A DNA stretch of 64,000 nucleotides from Fidelibacterota bacterium (GCA_016845065.1 JAERTG010000023.1:231553-295552); one strand, 5' to 3'; counted from the stretch's first letter, positions 1 to 11,800 are shown. The notes: a model not told the origin generated them from the sequence alone. Numbers and translations are program-made.

Positions 1-405
1 TTTCTCATAGCGCAATGCATTTTCAGCGGCATTGATCCGGAGCATGACCTTAATCTGGGCCACCATTTCATCTAGTTGAATAGGCTTACTTAAAAATGCA
101 TCTGCTCCTAACTCCAAACCTTTAACTCGACTTTTACCATCGGTCCGAGTAGCAGTGATCATGATCACCGGAATATCCTTCAATTCAGGATCAACTTTCA
201 ATTTCCGACAAACTTCAAACCCATCCATATTGGGCATCATGATATCCAATAAGATCACATTGGGATGCGCTTCACGAGCCCGCTCAATCCCTGCTGACCC
301 AGAATGGGCAGTTAGAAGCTCTATCTCTGGCAAACTTGTTCTACACAAGGACTGAATAACCGCCAGATTCTCTATGTTATCATCAATTGCAAGTATTTTT
401 GCCAT
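1..405 (-). CDS. Response regulator, N-terminal part (cut by the left edge)
   Basis: The minus strand read from the ATG at 405 gives a CheY-like receiver domain that runs off the left edge after 135 codons. Visible signatures are the acidic pair in MAKILAIDDN, the phosphoacceptor region ILLDIMMPNMDGFEVC, the switch threonine in IMITATR and the lysine in FLSKPIQLDEM. What follows the receiver (output domain, or none) is outside the window. The upstream plus-strand kinase at 1166 is divergent and could be a partner, but nothing in the sequence proves that. The family assignment is certain; the role is unknown. Confidence 0.9.
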   Translation of the reverse strand, partial: MAKILAIDDNIENLAVIQSLCRTSLPEIELLTAHSGSAGIERAREAHPNVILLDIMMPNMDGFEVCRKLKVDPELKDIPVIMITATRTDGKSRVKGLELGADAFLSKPIQLDEMVAQIKVMLRINAAENALRYEK

Positions 406-1144
406 TCTTAGATTCTCTTACTTTAAATATTCTAAATACTGAAATAAAAGGTCTGGAAATCCTGTGAGCTTGGATAAATCATCCAAAATTAAGTATTAAA
501 ACGCCTATGAGTTTCAGGGCGTCAAACAAGCTAACATGAGTATATCATTATTTCTCAAACTATTTCCATAAGAAGCGCTCTTTAGCCTTAACTAGCTCAG
601 ATTCTCAGAGGGGTAGATTTTTCCATGATTGAGCTGCTTCAGCATGACGATTAAGTAATCTAAAGATCGGAATTCGATCCCTAATCCGATCTTTTTATTA
701 AACGTTTGGATAGTATTCATGACCAATAATACGTTTCCTTACTGCACTCTGTCCAGATGTACAACATTTTAATTGATTTTTCAAGCAGATATATTTGATT
801 GTAGAAATATATTTCATTTGTGGGCTGAGCTCTAGTATTACTCAGTACGATCATACCTGGTAAGCTAGCTCGGCTTAACCAACAATTTATGAGATTCCTG
901 CCCGATATTAATGATGTAGATTCAATAATCTTCGACGATAATAATGGTATGAAATTGTCTAACGATTCTTTAGGCTCGGGTAGGTCAAGTATGGCGCACT
1001 TTTTTACTTCTCCGATCCCAAGTATATTAAGTACGGTCTCTAAACACTCCAAGAAACCTGGAAAACGTTTTTTCACACTAGAGTCGCTTAACAAAACTGT
1101 AGAAATTAGCTGTAGGAACTAGTACAAGTGATTCGCATTAAAAA
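406..1144. other. Intergenic region between divergent signalling genes, with a possible gene relic
   Basis: No intact gene was found here. The stretch holds a terminator-like hairpin (662-696). On the minus strand at about 717-1118 there is an open frame whose conceptual peptide (ISTVLLSDSSVKKRF, then LETVLNILGI and IGEVKKCAILDLP) resembles the start of a GAF sensor domain. It has only a TTG start, no ribosome binding site and no complete domain, so it is either a decayed sensor fragment or chance. The opposite plus-strand frame (889-1122) has the Ser/Thr-rich composition of an antisense shadow. Confidence 0.4.
662..696 (+). terminator. Hairpin with T-run, probable intrinsic terminator
   Basis: AAAGATCGG at 662-670 pairs perfectly with CCGATCTTT at 686-694 around a 15-nt loop, followed by more T (CTTTTTATT). 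The T-run is on the plus strand, yet no plus-strand gene lies upstream in the window. The minus-strand tail is less T-rich, so the element may be a remnant or weakly bidirectional. Confidence 0.5.
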
Positions 1145-1165
1145 ATGCTTAATGGAATTTTAGTA

Positions 1166-2224
1166 ATGAGTAAAGATCTTATACAAAAATTCATGGATAA
1201 TAATCCAAGTCCGGTAGTTCAAGTGGCGTTGGATGGCACATTGCTTAGTCTCAATTCAGCTGCACGAGAATTCCTCGAATCACAGGGGTGGAGTGAAAAA
1301 GAATATACAAATATCCTTCCTCCTAACTTCCACGAAATCAATCTGAATTGCAAAGCTGCCGAGATTGGGTTACCAGTAACCACCATGGAATTTAGTATAA
1401 CTTCAATTCTGTGGACACCTTTCTTCAATGAAGACATGGATCGGGTTGTTTACACCGGTGTTGATATAACTCGTATGAGACGTAATGAAATCGCGCTGAT
1501 CCGGGCTAAGGAGCAAGCCGAAGAAGGTGAACGGTTAAAAGCTGCTTTTCTAGACAATATGAGTCATGAAATCCGAACCCCTTTGAACTCACTATTGGGT
1601 TTTATGAATTTACTAAATATTGAATTGATCGACATATTAAACGAGGATCAAAAGTTCTATTTCGACCTGATTCAGACCAATGGTCTTCGACTCGAACGCA
1701 CCATGCGCGAGATCCTGGATATATCTAATTTCAGCTCCGGTACCTACGAACCAACTTTTATCGACCTTGATTTGGCCAGCTTGATTCGAGGAATTATACA
1801 GAATCATACGCCCAAGATTACCGAAAAAGAACTTGATGCAAATATAGATATCCCTGATACCCCAATGATGATTCATTCAGACCTCTATTGTCTGACCCAG
1901 ATGATCACTCATCTGCTGGAGAATGCAATTATTTATACGGCTGCTGGAAGTATCGGAATCTCTCTGGTATCGACTGATGATTGGCTTGAGATCCGTATTG
2001 ATGATACCGGGATTGGCATGGACGAGGACCAACAGCGACAGATATTTGTCCCATTCTCTCAAGGCTCTATCGGACATACCAAACAACATCAAGGGATCGG
2101 CTTAGGATTGGCACTAGTCAGGTCTTATTGTGATACAATCTCGGCCAGAATCGATTTGGTTAGTGAAAAAGATAGGGGTAGCCATTATACCATTAGCATC
2201 CCGCGTTCCCACTTCCCAGCTTAA
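1166..2224 (+). CDS. PAS-domain sensor histidine kinase
   Basis: This is a cytoplasmic sensor kinase of about 352 residues with no membrane segment. A PAS-like domain (about residues 8-105) leads through a short coiled coil to a HisKA domain with the H-box NMSHEIRTPLNS (His near 134). The ATPase domain follows, with N-box LLENAIIYT, G1 box DDTGIGMDED and G2 box GIGLGLALV. An in-frame ATG lies 21 bases upstream at 1145. I prefer the ATG at 1166 because GGA lies about 9 bases before it and the PAS domain begins just after. It is the only convincing plus-strand gene in the window and converges with the EAL-HDOD gene. Its stimulus is unknown; the receiver at the left edge is a possible partner. 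Confidence 0.9.
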   Translation: MSKDLIQKFMDNNPSPVVQVALDGTLLSLNSAAREFLESQGWSEKEYTNILPPNFHEINLNCKAAEIGLPVTTMEFSITSILWTPFFNEDMDRVVYTGVDITRMRRNEIALIRAKEQAEEGERLKAAFLDNMSHEIRTPLNSLLGFMNLLNIELIDILNEDQKFYFDLIQTNGLRLERTMREILDISNFSSGTYEPTFIDLDLASLIRGIIQNHTPKITEKELDANIDIPDTPMMIHSDLYCLTQMITHLLENAIIYTAAGSIGISLVSTDDWLEIRIDDTGIGMDEDQQRQIFVPFSQGSIGHTKQHQGIGLGLALVRSYCDTISARIDLVSEKDRGSHYTISIPRSHFPA

Positions 2225-2268
2225 GTTCAACTGTTAAAGCTCTCGCCTAGCGCCATGGCTGAACCCTT

Positions 2269-3480
2269 CTACAGTTTTATAATCTCGTCACTCCAGATGA
2301 TGGCACTTTGATTAATTTGTGCGACTGTAGCTTCATCTAGCTTGCATCCGATTTCATCTAACTTGGTCTTAATTTCCATGTTAGATTCAAGTGTATAGGC
2401 TATTCGAAGTATCTGTTGATAGCGTGTTTCATGTCCAAGCAAAGTCTCTATAATCTCATCTGCAAGGGGAAGATCTTTCACCAGAACGTCCATGGGTTTA
2501 TCGAGGGTGGCATCCAGGAGTGAAAATATCCCTACTAAAAAGTATTCTGAGCTATGATCTGCTTGGCCAATGGCTTCAGACAACAATTCGCAGAAACGTC
2601 CTCGAATAAGTGTAAGACGCAGTAATTCCATTGGATTACCATCTGAAAAAGACGCCATAATTAAAACCGAAGCCCATTTCTTAAAATTCATCAAACCAAT
2701 CAATGCCAGCGCCATGCGCAGGCTTGTTATTTCGTGACGCACACCCATTGCCACCGAATTGATATATTTTAGTAATTTTAGGGAAAGGTTAGGATCTGCT
2801 TTTAAGACCTCTACCAGTTCGCCGTAATCAACATCCGGATCATGGATTTTTTGCATCAGACGCAGTTTGGATGTCTTACTATCCTGTCTGCTTGTCGTTG
2901 GCATGAGGCTGGGCCTTGCAAAAAAATACCCTTGAAACAGTGTATAACCTAAATCCCGGCATGTCTTGAATTCCTGGAGGGTTTCCACTTTCTCAGCTAG
3001 CATGATCTTGCCTTTTGGTAAAAATCTCCTGGCAAAACTTGCAATGGTAGCAGAATCGTTGTCCTGAATATCCACTTTAATGATATCAGCTAATTCGATG
3101 AGTGGTTCAAGGTCTTCGCGATATACAAAATCATCCAAAGCAATTTTATAGTCTGCGGCTTTCATGTTTTTTGCTGCAGCTATGATTTCAGGAGTAGCTT
3201 CTATCGTTTCAAGAAATTCAATGACCACGCGGTGTTTAGGCACAACTCGCCAGATTTCGTCGAGAATAAGCTGTGCCGTAAAATTAATAAAACTCACTTT
3301 TCCGGAGCTGATAGATCCGATTTCAGTTTCAAAAAAAGAGCTATTGATCACACTGGATGTAACCTCTTCAGCACTTATTTTGAAAAAATCGTGATCACCA
3401 TCACCACGATATAACAATTCATAGCCATAGGTAACACCATGCTGATCCAGGATTGGTTGACGGCCCACCATCAAAGTCAT
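2269..3480 (-). CDS. EAL-HDOD signalling protein (YuxH/CdgJ type)
   Basis: The 403-residue protein has an EAL-family domain (about 1-200) followed by an HDOD domain (about 205-400). The EAL signature is altered to GYELLYR (residues 19-25). The later motif reads IALDDFV and is followed by KVDIQ, LAEKVET and FQGYFFARP, so some catalytic-type residues survive while others do not. Proteins of this architecture, such as Vibrio CdgJ, influence motility and often lack c-di-GMP phosphodiesterase activity. I infer a regulatory protein that is probably not an enzyme. It is the last gene of the sugar/glycosyltransferase operon, 73 bases after the preceding gene, which suggests that glycan production or flagellar output is tied to c-di-GMP-type signalling. 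Confidence 0.85.
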   Translation of the reverse strand: MTLMVGRQPILDQHGVTYGYELLYRGDGDHDFFKISAEEVTSSVINSSFFETEIGSISSGKVSFINFTAQLILDEIWRVVPKHRVVIEFLETIEATPEIIAAAKNMKAADYKIALDDFVYREDLEPLIELADIIKVDIQDNDSATIASFARRFLPKGKIMLAEKVETLQEFKTCRDLGYTLFQGYFFARPSLMPTTSRQDSKTSKLRLMQKIHDPDVDYGELVEVLKADPNLSLKLLKYINSVAMGVRHEITSLRMALALIGLMNFKKWASVLIMASFSDGNPMELLRLTLIRGRFCELLSEAIGQADHSSEYFLVGIFSLLDATLDKPMDVLVKDLPLADEIIETLLGHETRYQQILRIAYTLESNMEIKTKLDEIGCKLDEATVAQINQSAIIWSDEIIKL

Positions 3481-3553
3481 AGAGTGCTCCCATAAATGCT
3501 TCCCTGAACCACACGTACCAATAGCATACCTTTAATCCAGTGGCGATTGAGTT

Positions 3554-4906
3554 TTACATCCATTCTTTAGCCTGAATCAGTTGACCTGTTTTGGTGTAAA
3601 GGGAGGCAATTTTTCGTCTCACTTCAGAATCGCCTGGTTGTAATTCGTTCATTCTTAAAAAGATTTGAATTGCAGCATCATATTCCCCCAAACGGATGAG
3701 TATGGTACCAATGGCATTGATATAGATGGGTATTTCACCCTCTATTTTAACAAGCTGACCCAAAACATCTAAAGCAGTATGCCATTTTTCAAGATGTTCC
3801 AATGCGTTGAAATAATTTCTCAGAATAGGTACTGAGCCATCTGATTCCTTGAGGTATGATTCGTAGGCCTGTGTAGCCTCTGCCCAGGATTCAACCTGCA
3901 CATATAAATCACCAAGCGTTTTGAGAATAGCTGATTTATCAATCTCAATATCTGTTGAAATACGCGATCCAGAATTCCGGATCTGGGTGAATTGATCAAG
4001 AATGATACGCAGAGAATGAAGGGCTCCTGCAACATCCTTTTTTGACAAGCAAACACGGTAGGATAAAAAATAGGCAGCATTTTGAATCTTCTCAATATTC
4101 AAAGATTTCTGAATCAGCTCTTCTGCTTCTGGAATGCGACCAAGATCGAAAAGTGTATCAGCAAATGTATTAAGCAATGATGCTTCCATTGCTGGGTCAA
4201 ACTGCTTCAATTCTAAAGCAGCGCGGTAATGTTGCTCAGCAGCTTCAAGTTCATTATCAACTTTATAATTATGCCCCAGTGTATAGTGTGCATAGGCACT
4301 TTTTGGGTTTGAGGCAACCTCAACGAGTAGAATCTTTCGATTCCGTGCCTGTTTCTTTGATTTTTCCTCACCTGTAAAACTATAACCGAAATGATCAAGC
4401 ACGATGTCACAGGATCGTTCCTCAGCATGCACTTTCTTAGCGCTGGGTGAAATTTGTTCGTGAATTTTTCCAGAAAATTGAATCTGTCGATGATTGGTAA
4501 ATAGTCGATGTGCATCAGAAAGTGTGAAATTTACACCATCCTCTTTTAGATTTTTAATGCGTACTTTATAAATGACTGGCGATTTTTCAAATCTGAGAAG
4601 TTTCTGGAGCGTTTGGATGGAATCATGCGTCAAACGTTCATCTGCATCGATCCACAGGATCCAATCGCAGGTAGCATGTTTAATAGACTCATTTCTGGCA
4701 GCAGAGAAATCATCGGACCATTCAGAATGATATACTTCAGCATTAAATGACTTCGCAATATCCAAAGTTCCATCTGAAGATCCCGTATCTAAAACAACAA
4801 TTTGATCGGCTATGGGCTGGATGCTCCTTAGGCATTCCGCCAACATCTTTTCCTCATTTTTTACTATGAGGCAAACACTTAAACTTTTGAGTGGGAGATT
4901 CTTCAA
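3554..4906 (-). CDS. Family 2 glycosyltransferase with TPR repeats
   Basis: This 450-residue protein starts with a GT-A fold family 2 glycosyltransferase (about 8-230). Visible motifs are SVCLIVKNEEKML, the nucleotide-binding VVLDTGSSDGT and the metal-binding ILWIDADERL (DAD near 88-90). The C-terminal half (about 195-450) is built of TPR-like helical repeats, for instance AHYTLGHNYKVDNELEAAEQ. This SunS-like arrangement is common for enzymes that glycosylate peptides or proteins. The start codon appears to be TTG at 4906, eight bases after the stop of the cyclic-nucleotide-binding gene. With the giant transferase upstream it probably builds a surface or flagellar glycan; sugar and acceptor cannot be read from the sequence. 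Confidence 0.85.
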   Translation of the reverse strand: MKNLPLKSLSVCLIVKNEEKMLAECLRSIQPIADQIVVLDTGSSDGTLDIAKSFNAEVYHSEWSDDFSAARNESIKHATCDWILWIDADERLTHDSIQTLQKLLRFEKSPVIYKVRIKNLKEDGVNFTLSDAHRLFTNHRQIQFSGKIHEQISPSAKKVHAEERSCDIVLDHFGYSFTGEEKSKKQARNRKILLVEVASNPKSAYAHYTLGHNYKVDNELEAAEQHYRAALELKQFDPAMEASLLNTFADTLFDLGRIPEAEELIQKSLNIEKIQNAAYFLSYRVCLSKKDVAGALHSLRIILDQFTQIRNSGSRISTDIEIDKSAILKTLGDLYVQVESWAEATQAYESYLKESDGSVPILRNYFNALEHLEKWHTALDVLGQLVKIEGEIPIYINAIGTILIRLGEYDAAIQIFLRMNELQPGDSEVRRKIASLYTKTGQLIQAKEWM

Positions 4907-4914
4907 AGGACTTA

Positions 4915-5895
4915 CTAGATTTTGGCATCCAATTGTTCAAACTCGGCAATCGTCTCGGTCATGCTCAGTTGAGTTTGGAGCTTCTCTTTATTGACAATAT
5001 AGGTTTGGACATTATTCCCATCCAATTTTGAATCAATAAGACCACTATTCCTAAATTTTCCTAATTCAATCTTGTACGTGGAGAGTGGTTCCGCGTGAGA
5101 GGTATCAAATTGTTCCATGAAAAAGGGCTGTTCGATGTCAGGTTCCCACATCTGTTCCTTCATAAACTTGTGTAAAAAGGTAATTATGTGAATTTCCTTT
5201 TCTGTCATTTTCTGAAATTGAGTTTGAACTTCATTCCCCTGTTTCTGGTAAAATCGTGATTTGCAATAATCTGCGAAAAATTTGAAATGGGAATAATCCT
5301 TCATCACCAGCATACGACCGTCTTCCTGGTTCATGACGCTCTTCGCCATGGGTGTCAGGGTGATCTTATTCAGAACAGCATCGACTTGGTCATAGGGCAG
5401 GTTCAGAATTAAGGCAATGTCTTTGACCAATGGTTTCCAGGATGCGATAATTTGATCAAATTTATTTGGTTTGATTGCTGCCAGCATATTACTGACCATG
5501 AGAATCACCTGACGTGAATTGTCCTGGCTGGTCAATGTCTCAGCATGCTTATTCGCATCCCTGAGCCGTTCAGCCAGAATCCGGAAGAATGAGGTTAGCC
5601 AGGGAGTTAAACCATCCAGGTGTTTTTGGAAAAGCATCTTGCTTATTTCAAGACACTGAGTTGTTTCCAGAGCAATTACAGTGGCAGATCGCGGTAATCC
5701 ATCGATAAGAGCCATTTCCCCAAAAACTGCCCCGCTACCCAGGTGAGCATAGACTACTTTTTGATTATTCTTAATGGAAAAGACCTCTACCTCACCAGAC
5801 TGAATGATAAACATTGAAGAACCAGCGTCATTTTCTCTAAAAATGATATCGCCAATCTCAAATCTCCTGGCAGCTTGCCGTTCTACAAAGTTCAT
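4915..5895 (-). CDS. Crp-like cyclic-nucleotide-binding protein
   Basis: The protein has an N-terminal cNMP-binding beta-roll (about residues 9-115) with a good phosphate-binding cassette, FGEMALIDGLPRSATV, whose Glu and Arg are conserved. The C-terminal 200 residues are helical. A stretch around VKDIALILNLPYDQVDAVLNK resembles a helix-turn-helix, but it is not a standard Crp DNA-binding domain. I chose the ATG at 5895 because it overlaps the TGA of the giant glycosyltransferase (TGATG); a GTG one codon upstream is the alternative. Encoded inside a glycan operon, it may let a cyclic nucleotide regulate that operon or the proteins made from it. Whether it binds DNA is uncertain. Confidence 0.8.
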   Translation of the reverse strand: MNFVERQAARRFEIGDIIFRENDAGSSMFIIQSGEVEVFSIKNNQKVVYAHLGSGAVFGEMALIDGLPRSATVIALETTQCLEISKMLFQKHLDGLTPWLTSFFRILAERLRDANKHAETLTSQDNSRQVILMVSNMLAAIKPNKFDQIIASWKPLVKDIALILNLPYDQVDAVLNKITLTPMAKSVMNQEDGRMLVMKDYSHFKFFADYCKSRFYQKQGNEVQTQFQKMTEKEIHIITFLHKFMKEQMWEPDIEQPFFMEQFDTSHAEPLSTYKIELGKFRNSGLIDSKLDGNNVQTYIVNKEKLQTQLSMTETIAEFEQLDAKI

Positions 5896-8800
5896 CACTC
5901 AGTTGCCATATTTTCAAGGATGGAAAGTGCATGCGCCTGTGTGGGATCAACCTCCAAAACTAATTTTGCATAGTTCACAGCATCCGAAGTATGGTCAGCT
6001 TCAATGTTTAACTCTGCCATTCGTAGAAGAGCGATTATATCATCCGGATGATCGGAGATTATATCCAAATAGGCTTTAACACCTTCTTGAAATTTATTGT
6101 CTATAATCAAGACCTCGGCATAATTTCGACGTGCGTCCAACAGGTTAGCATCTTTCTCAGTGGCAATTCTGAAGAATTTTTGGGCGGCCTCATAATTCCC
6201 AGTATCACTAGCAATTAACCCTGAGAGGTTGTAAGCAACTGCATTGTCTGGGCTTAAACGTAACAGCCGACGCGTGAATATGATTGCCTCTTCGATCCGT
6301 TCCGTGATCCGCGCAGCCATTATTAATCCAATAAATGCGTCTTCATGGAGTGGATTCTCATCGATCAATTGTTTCAGCGTATCATAGGCTACTTCATAGT
6401 CCCCTGTCTCAAGTCCTGCCATACCAGTTTGGAGCATCTTTGGATGCAAATCGTTGAGTGGGCTTTTTAGCTCGATAAGTTCATCGTAATCTACATTCGG
6501 CCACTTTTGCCTAAACACCTTTCCTTTGCTTTCCAAGGCAGCCGTATAATCCATCTTATTGGCAATAAAGGTCTGGCTTCCATAATGGTGAATAAACACA
6601 CCTTCGTGAACCATGATGGCATAGCCTTCCCTACTAACCTTTAGGCATAGGTCATCATCTTCATAATTCCCGATTCCAAAGCTCTCGTCCAAACCGCCCA
6701 CATCTTGATACAATGTCTTCTCCATGAGCACTGCAAACCCTGCAATCCTACGCCTAGGGGTGATTCTATTGAGATTCTTTGCAGCCACTTTGGCGGCAAA
6801 TTTGAAAAAGTCTTGATCGTTTTTATAGGGTACATCAGTCAGCATCTGCCGTCCACTAATATGATTGGTTATGGGACCCACCATACCGATACGTTCATCT
6901 AATTCGAGACCTGCAACCAAATTTTCCAACCAGCCCTCTGCAACGAGTACATCATTGTTCAATAAAAGAACATATTTCCCATTTGCTGCTGCCACTCCTT
7001 GATTATTGCCAGCTGCAAAGCCTTTATTCTCAGCATTTTCGATAAGTGTAAAATTCGAATTATTTTTTACAAGCTCCGTAAGGTATTTGGGCGTACCATC
7101 AGTAGATGCATTATCAACAAGAATCAGTTCAAACGGATAACTTGTGTGAGCAAGAATTGAATCCAGACAACGTTTTGTGTAATTAAGGGCATTGTAGGTT
7201 AACAGGATGATGGACACGAGTGGTTTTTTATCAAACTCACTGCTCTCAAATATCTCCTTAATAACCTGTTTAGCGTGTTTGGGTGACCAACGATCTTCAA
7301 CATATTTCTTGCCAGAAGAAGAGAGATGATTCCAAAGATTTTCATCATTATAAAGTTTAATCATCGCTTCAGCAAAAGTATCTACATCATCTGCAATCAA
7401 CGCGTGGGTTTCATCTTCAAGATTCATTCCTTCAGCCCCGATGGTCGTCGTTACAACAGGTAGACCCCACGAAAGTGCTTCTCCAATCTTCCCTTTCATA
7501 CCAGCGCCATACCTCAAGGGGCTAACGGAGACACGAGAATCCAGTAGATAGGGTTCCAAATCCTCAACATAGCCAGTAATAATCACACTTTCCGTTCTGT
7601 ATTTTAAAATTTCCTTAGGTGGATTATTACCAACGATATAAAGTTTCACGTCAGGAAGTGATTTTAGGACCATTGGCATGATCTGTTCACATAAATACAC
7701 AATGGCGTCGATGTTAGGAGTATGGTCAAAATTGCCAACAAACAAGAAATCGCTGGTTTCCTTATAAGATTTGCTCGCTTCGATCATATTGTGAATATTT
7801 GGAACAATATCCATGGGGGTCTGGGAAACATATTTGCTTATCGCTGCCTCATCATCCAGCGTTACATTCCACAATCTATCTGCCAATTTATATAGTGCAA
7901 TTTCACGCTTTTTCTTTCGACGTGCTTCTTTTAGTTTAGCTTGATTCTTTTCTAATTCGGCCTCACGGATTTCCCTTAAAAAGTGAATATCGATGCTATC
8001 TACAATTATTTTTGATCGAGGAGAATATTTACGGACAATCGGTAAGTAATATTCGGCGAGATTCCAGAAATCTAGAATCACATACTGATATGATCGTTCA
8101 GCAAAAAGTAATTCATAATTCAAATTATCTTTTGATTGGTCAATTTCATAGCCCATGGAGCGCAACGCAGCAATATCACCTGCAACTGTCAATATGCCCA
8201 GCGACTCCAATATGGGTTTATATATTTGGTGGTGAGTACTTGTCCTCGAAATAAAAGTTACATGATAACCCAGCTGCTTCAATATCTTAAGAATTTGAAA
8301 TAGCCGCAGTGAGCCTGATGCTCTATCATAAAATGGCAAAAATGGATCAATTACCATGATGTTCATTTTTGTGGACCCGCGGTCAGAAGCTCGGGTAACA
8401 CTTGATGGATGATTTGTAGTTTGAGCCTTTAATTCATGTTCCCACTTTTTTAAAAACTTCTGGCGATTGATCGGTTGATATCGCTTGTAACCAGTGGCCA
8501 TATCAGTACCAGCCGTCTTACCTTCATAGTGAACAACCACACTATGTGGATGATAATATACCTTTTTGCCTAATTTTCGAATTGAGAAACATAGATCAGT
8601 ATCCTCATAATACGCTGGCGCATAGCGTTGGTCCAAACCTCCGATAGCTTCCCAGTCCTCAGATCGAATCATGAGTGAAGCACCTGAGCAATAGTCAACC
8701 TCCCTGACATAATTGAATCTTGGGTCATTAGGGTTTTCGCCTCGGCCATAATTCCAACCATTACCATCAGAGAATATTATTCCACCAGCTTCCTGCAGTG

Positions 8801-11800
8801 ATTTATCAGGATAGACCAACTTCGATCCGATTGCACCACAATCCTCATGCTCCCCCATAAATTCAACCAGAGGTTTTAGCCAATTTGCTTCTACCTCAGT
8901 GTCGTTGTTTAGAAGGAGAATGAAGTCTCCTTTACAGGCATCAGCTCCTGCATTGCAACCATCAACAAAACCCAGATTTGATTTACTTGAAACGATGGTG
9001 ATGTGATCACCTGGCAGCCCAGCTAAATAGTCGCCAGTCCCATCAGTCGAGGCATTATCTACAATGACTATCTCGTAGTTTGGGTATCTTGTATTTTTAA
9101 ACAAGGCATCTATACAATCCTTTGTATAATCAATATTATTGAAGACAGGGATAACGATAGATACTTTTTTAAATTGCTTTAATTCGTTCGCATTCAGACC
9201 ATCACTTGCATGGCTCGTTACTGGCATAAATTTGTCAATTTCATTCCTGTATTCACGTTTCGATAAAGGATATTCTCTGGCAACAAGTACTTCTGTAGGT
9301 GTTTGAAAGAGATATAACAATTTAGAAACTTTATTCAACTTTTTCACCCGCATGAAAGCCTGAGTGGCAGCCAAATTCTTTTTTTCAAGCATCTTGATAT
9401 CGAGTTCAATTATTTGATTAATAATGCTGAGATCTATTCCATCTGAGGGGTTAAAATTATTCCCATAAACCCGGTCAATAAAGCGGTTCATCAGGGTGGA
9501 GAAAGGGAAAAACATTTCGATATCAAAATACTCGTCCAGAAGCTGCAATATGTCTTCAGCCCGAATACCCTCGAACCCATGTTCACTACAATCAAAATTA
9601 TATGGGATTTCATCTAATTTATGGCTGTAAGCGTTTATTTTGAAGCGATCATCTAATCTGGACCAGATTTCAGCCACAACTTTTTCAGTATTATCCCACA
9701 TCACATGGCCATTACGACCAATCATATCATTGATGAGAAAGATCATCTCATCGGTGGATTTATTATTAATCTCTTTAAAAAGACGTTCTAGCTCCACGAT
9801 ATGATGCAAGGAATGGTTGGCAACCACAATATCCAATTGATCTGGTAAATCCGGATAATTCAAATCTTGAGTTAAAAATTGAACGTTTCTCAGCCCTTTC
9901 TCTTTGGCAGAAAGTTTAGCTCTTGCTACCATTTCTGGGTTTACATCAACTCCAATGAGCGTAAGTTTTTCAGGATATTTTATCTTTTGAAAGAGTTCAA
10001 TTTCCTTATCACCATTGCCACAGGCGATGGAAAGCATCCGAACTGGTCGATCAAGCTGTTCCATAAGATCATCTATATCGTGGATCCACCAGTCACTCCA
10101 ATCGCCGCAACTCGTTAATTTTTCAAGGTTGGGAACCAGAAAATGATTGGCATAGATGTGATGAATTTCTGGAAGGTCATGGACATTCGTATTGTGTTCA
10201 TATATGGAAATTTCTGTACTAAGTTTTTTCTGATATTCTTCGGATCCTTGCAGTTCATGATCAGAATCCGAAGGGAGGGTACTATCGGACGATGGAGATG
10301 GGGAAGCTTCGTCGATTTCCTTGGTTACGTTCTCGTAGGCCTTAACAAATTTTATAAGCTCATCATTGTCAGTCTTATTACCTGTACTGTGGTCATAATT
10401 TGATTGACTAGAGCTCAATATTTGAAATAGTTCTGTTGCAGATTCCACATCACCTTTTTCTAGGAATTCATTTCCAGCCTTAGAAATGAGTTTGAAAATA
10501 TTGGAATTGCATACAACTAAATCTGAATATTTTTCCGTCAAGCGGTCATAGGACGGAACTTTAGCAGGGTAGGGTATATTCTGATCCAAATCATCCAATA
10601 AAGAATTAAAAATTGAATCCTCATCATCAAGAACTTTGAAAAAGGTAGAGTCAATCCCATTATTTCTAGTCATTTCCAGGGAATCCTGCAAGAATCGCCC
10701 TAACCAGGCACCGTTATAAAAATATCTCCTTGTGATGGAATAGTGGGTGATCATCCAGTGGAGTAGATCATCTTTTTCTGCAGGATGGGCACTAAGTACT
10801 TCCTCGATAGAGTCGAGTGAGGTAGCATCCGCCATGTAATGGAAACTCTGACCCAGGACGATTAGTTTTTTGTCCCACATGAGGGTTTGCATACCTACGC
10901 TCGATGAGACGGTCACCACCCCATCGACACTTGACAATAGGAATTGGGAAGCCCCATAGTAATCCTCAAAAGCTTCATGATGGATAAAATGCTCGTATTG
11001 AAGCTCTAGAAAAGCTATCGTACTGCTACTCAAAAGATTGTATTCAGGATGGGTAGTAACAACTACACCAATATTTTTTGGCACTCGATCAAGAACATAA
11101 ATCAAGTAGTCATATTGTGATTTAAAATCGGAGACACCATCGAAAGAGATATAGTCAGAAAATTGCAATGGCAGTAAAATCAGGTGATCAAATTGCTTTT
11201 TAAAATCGTCGAACAGATCACTGAAGGGATTTTCCTCACCTAATAGGGATTGGATCTGGGTCTTAAAAGTCGTGACCCTAAGCTTTTGAATTTCATCTAG
11301 TTGATACGATTTTCTAATCTCAAGCCAATACTTATCCAGATAGCTATGCGCCAATACTCCCTGTGGATCTAAAAACCAGGATTCAGGAAAAGGGCTTCGT
11401 GAAAATAGGCTATATTCTCTATGGAGAACCAGGACATCCTTAAATGTTTCATTGAAAAAAGGAGCTGGTGAATATGTGATGACGATGTCTGGGACGAAAT
11501 TAGAAAGTCGATCCTGAAGCAGCTTTCCATAGGCTGCCATTTGATCGCTAGTATAGGTTTCGTGATACCATGCCAGGCTGACCTCCAATGAATTTTTGTT
11601 CTCAAATGAATCCATTAGATCCTGCTGAGTAAGCACAAATTTTTCTACATCTTCAATGGCATTATATTTATGATCCAATGCCTCGTTGATCATGACCCCA
11701 TACCTAAATTGATCGGCGAACGCTGAATTTCTCAAAGCCTGGATCATATCCAGACTAAAACTATTTAACCAGCCTTCCTTCCAATACGGATTGCCTCTTT

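Noticed and set aside
889-1122. 77-codon plus-strand frame upstream of the PAS kinase
   Set aside because: Ser/Thr-rich, antisense-like composition, no ribosome binding site and no family; overlaps the minus-strand relic frame.
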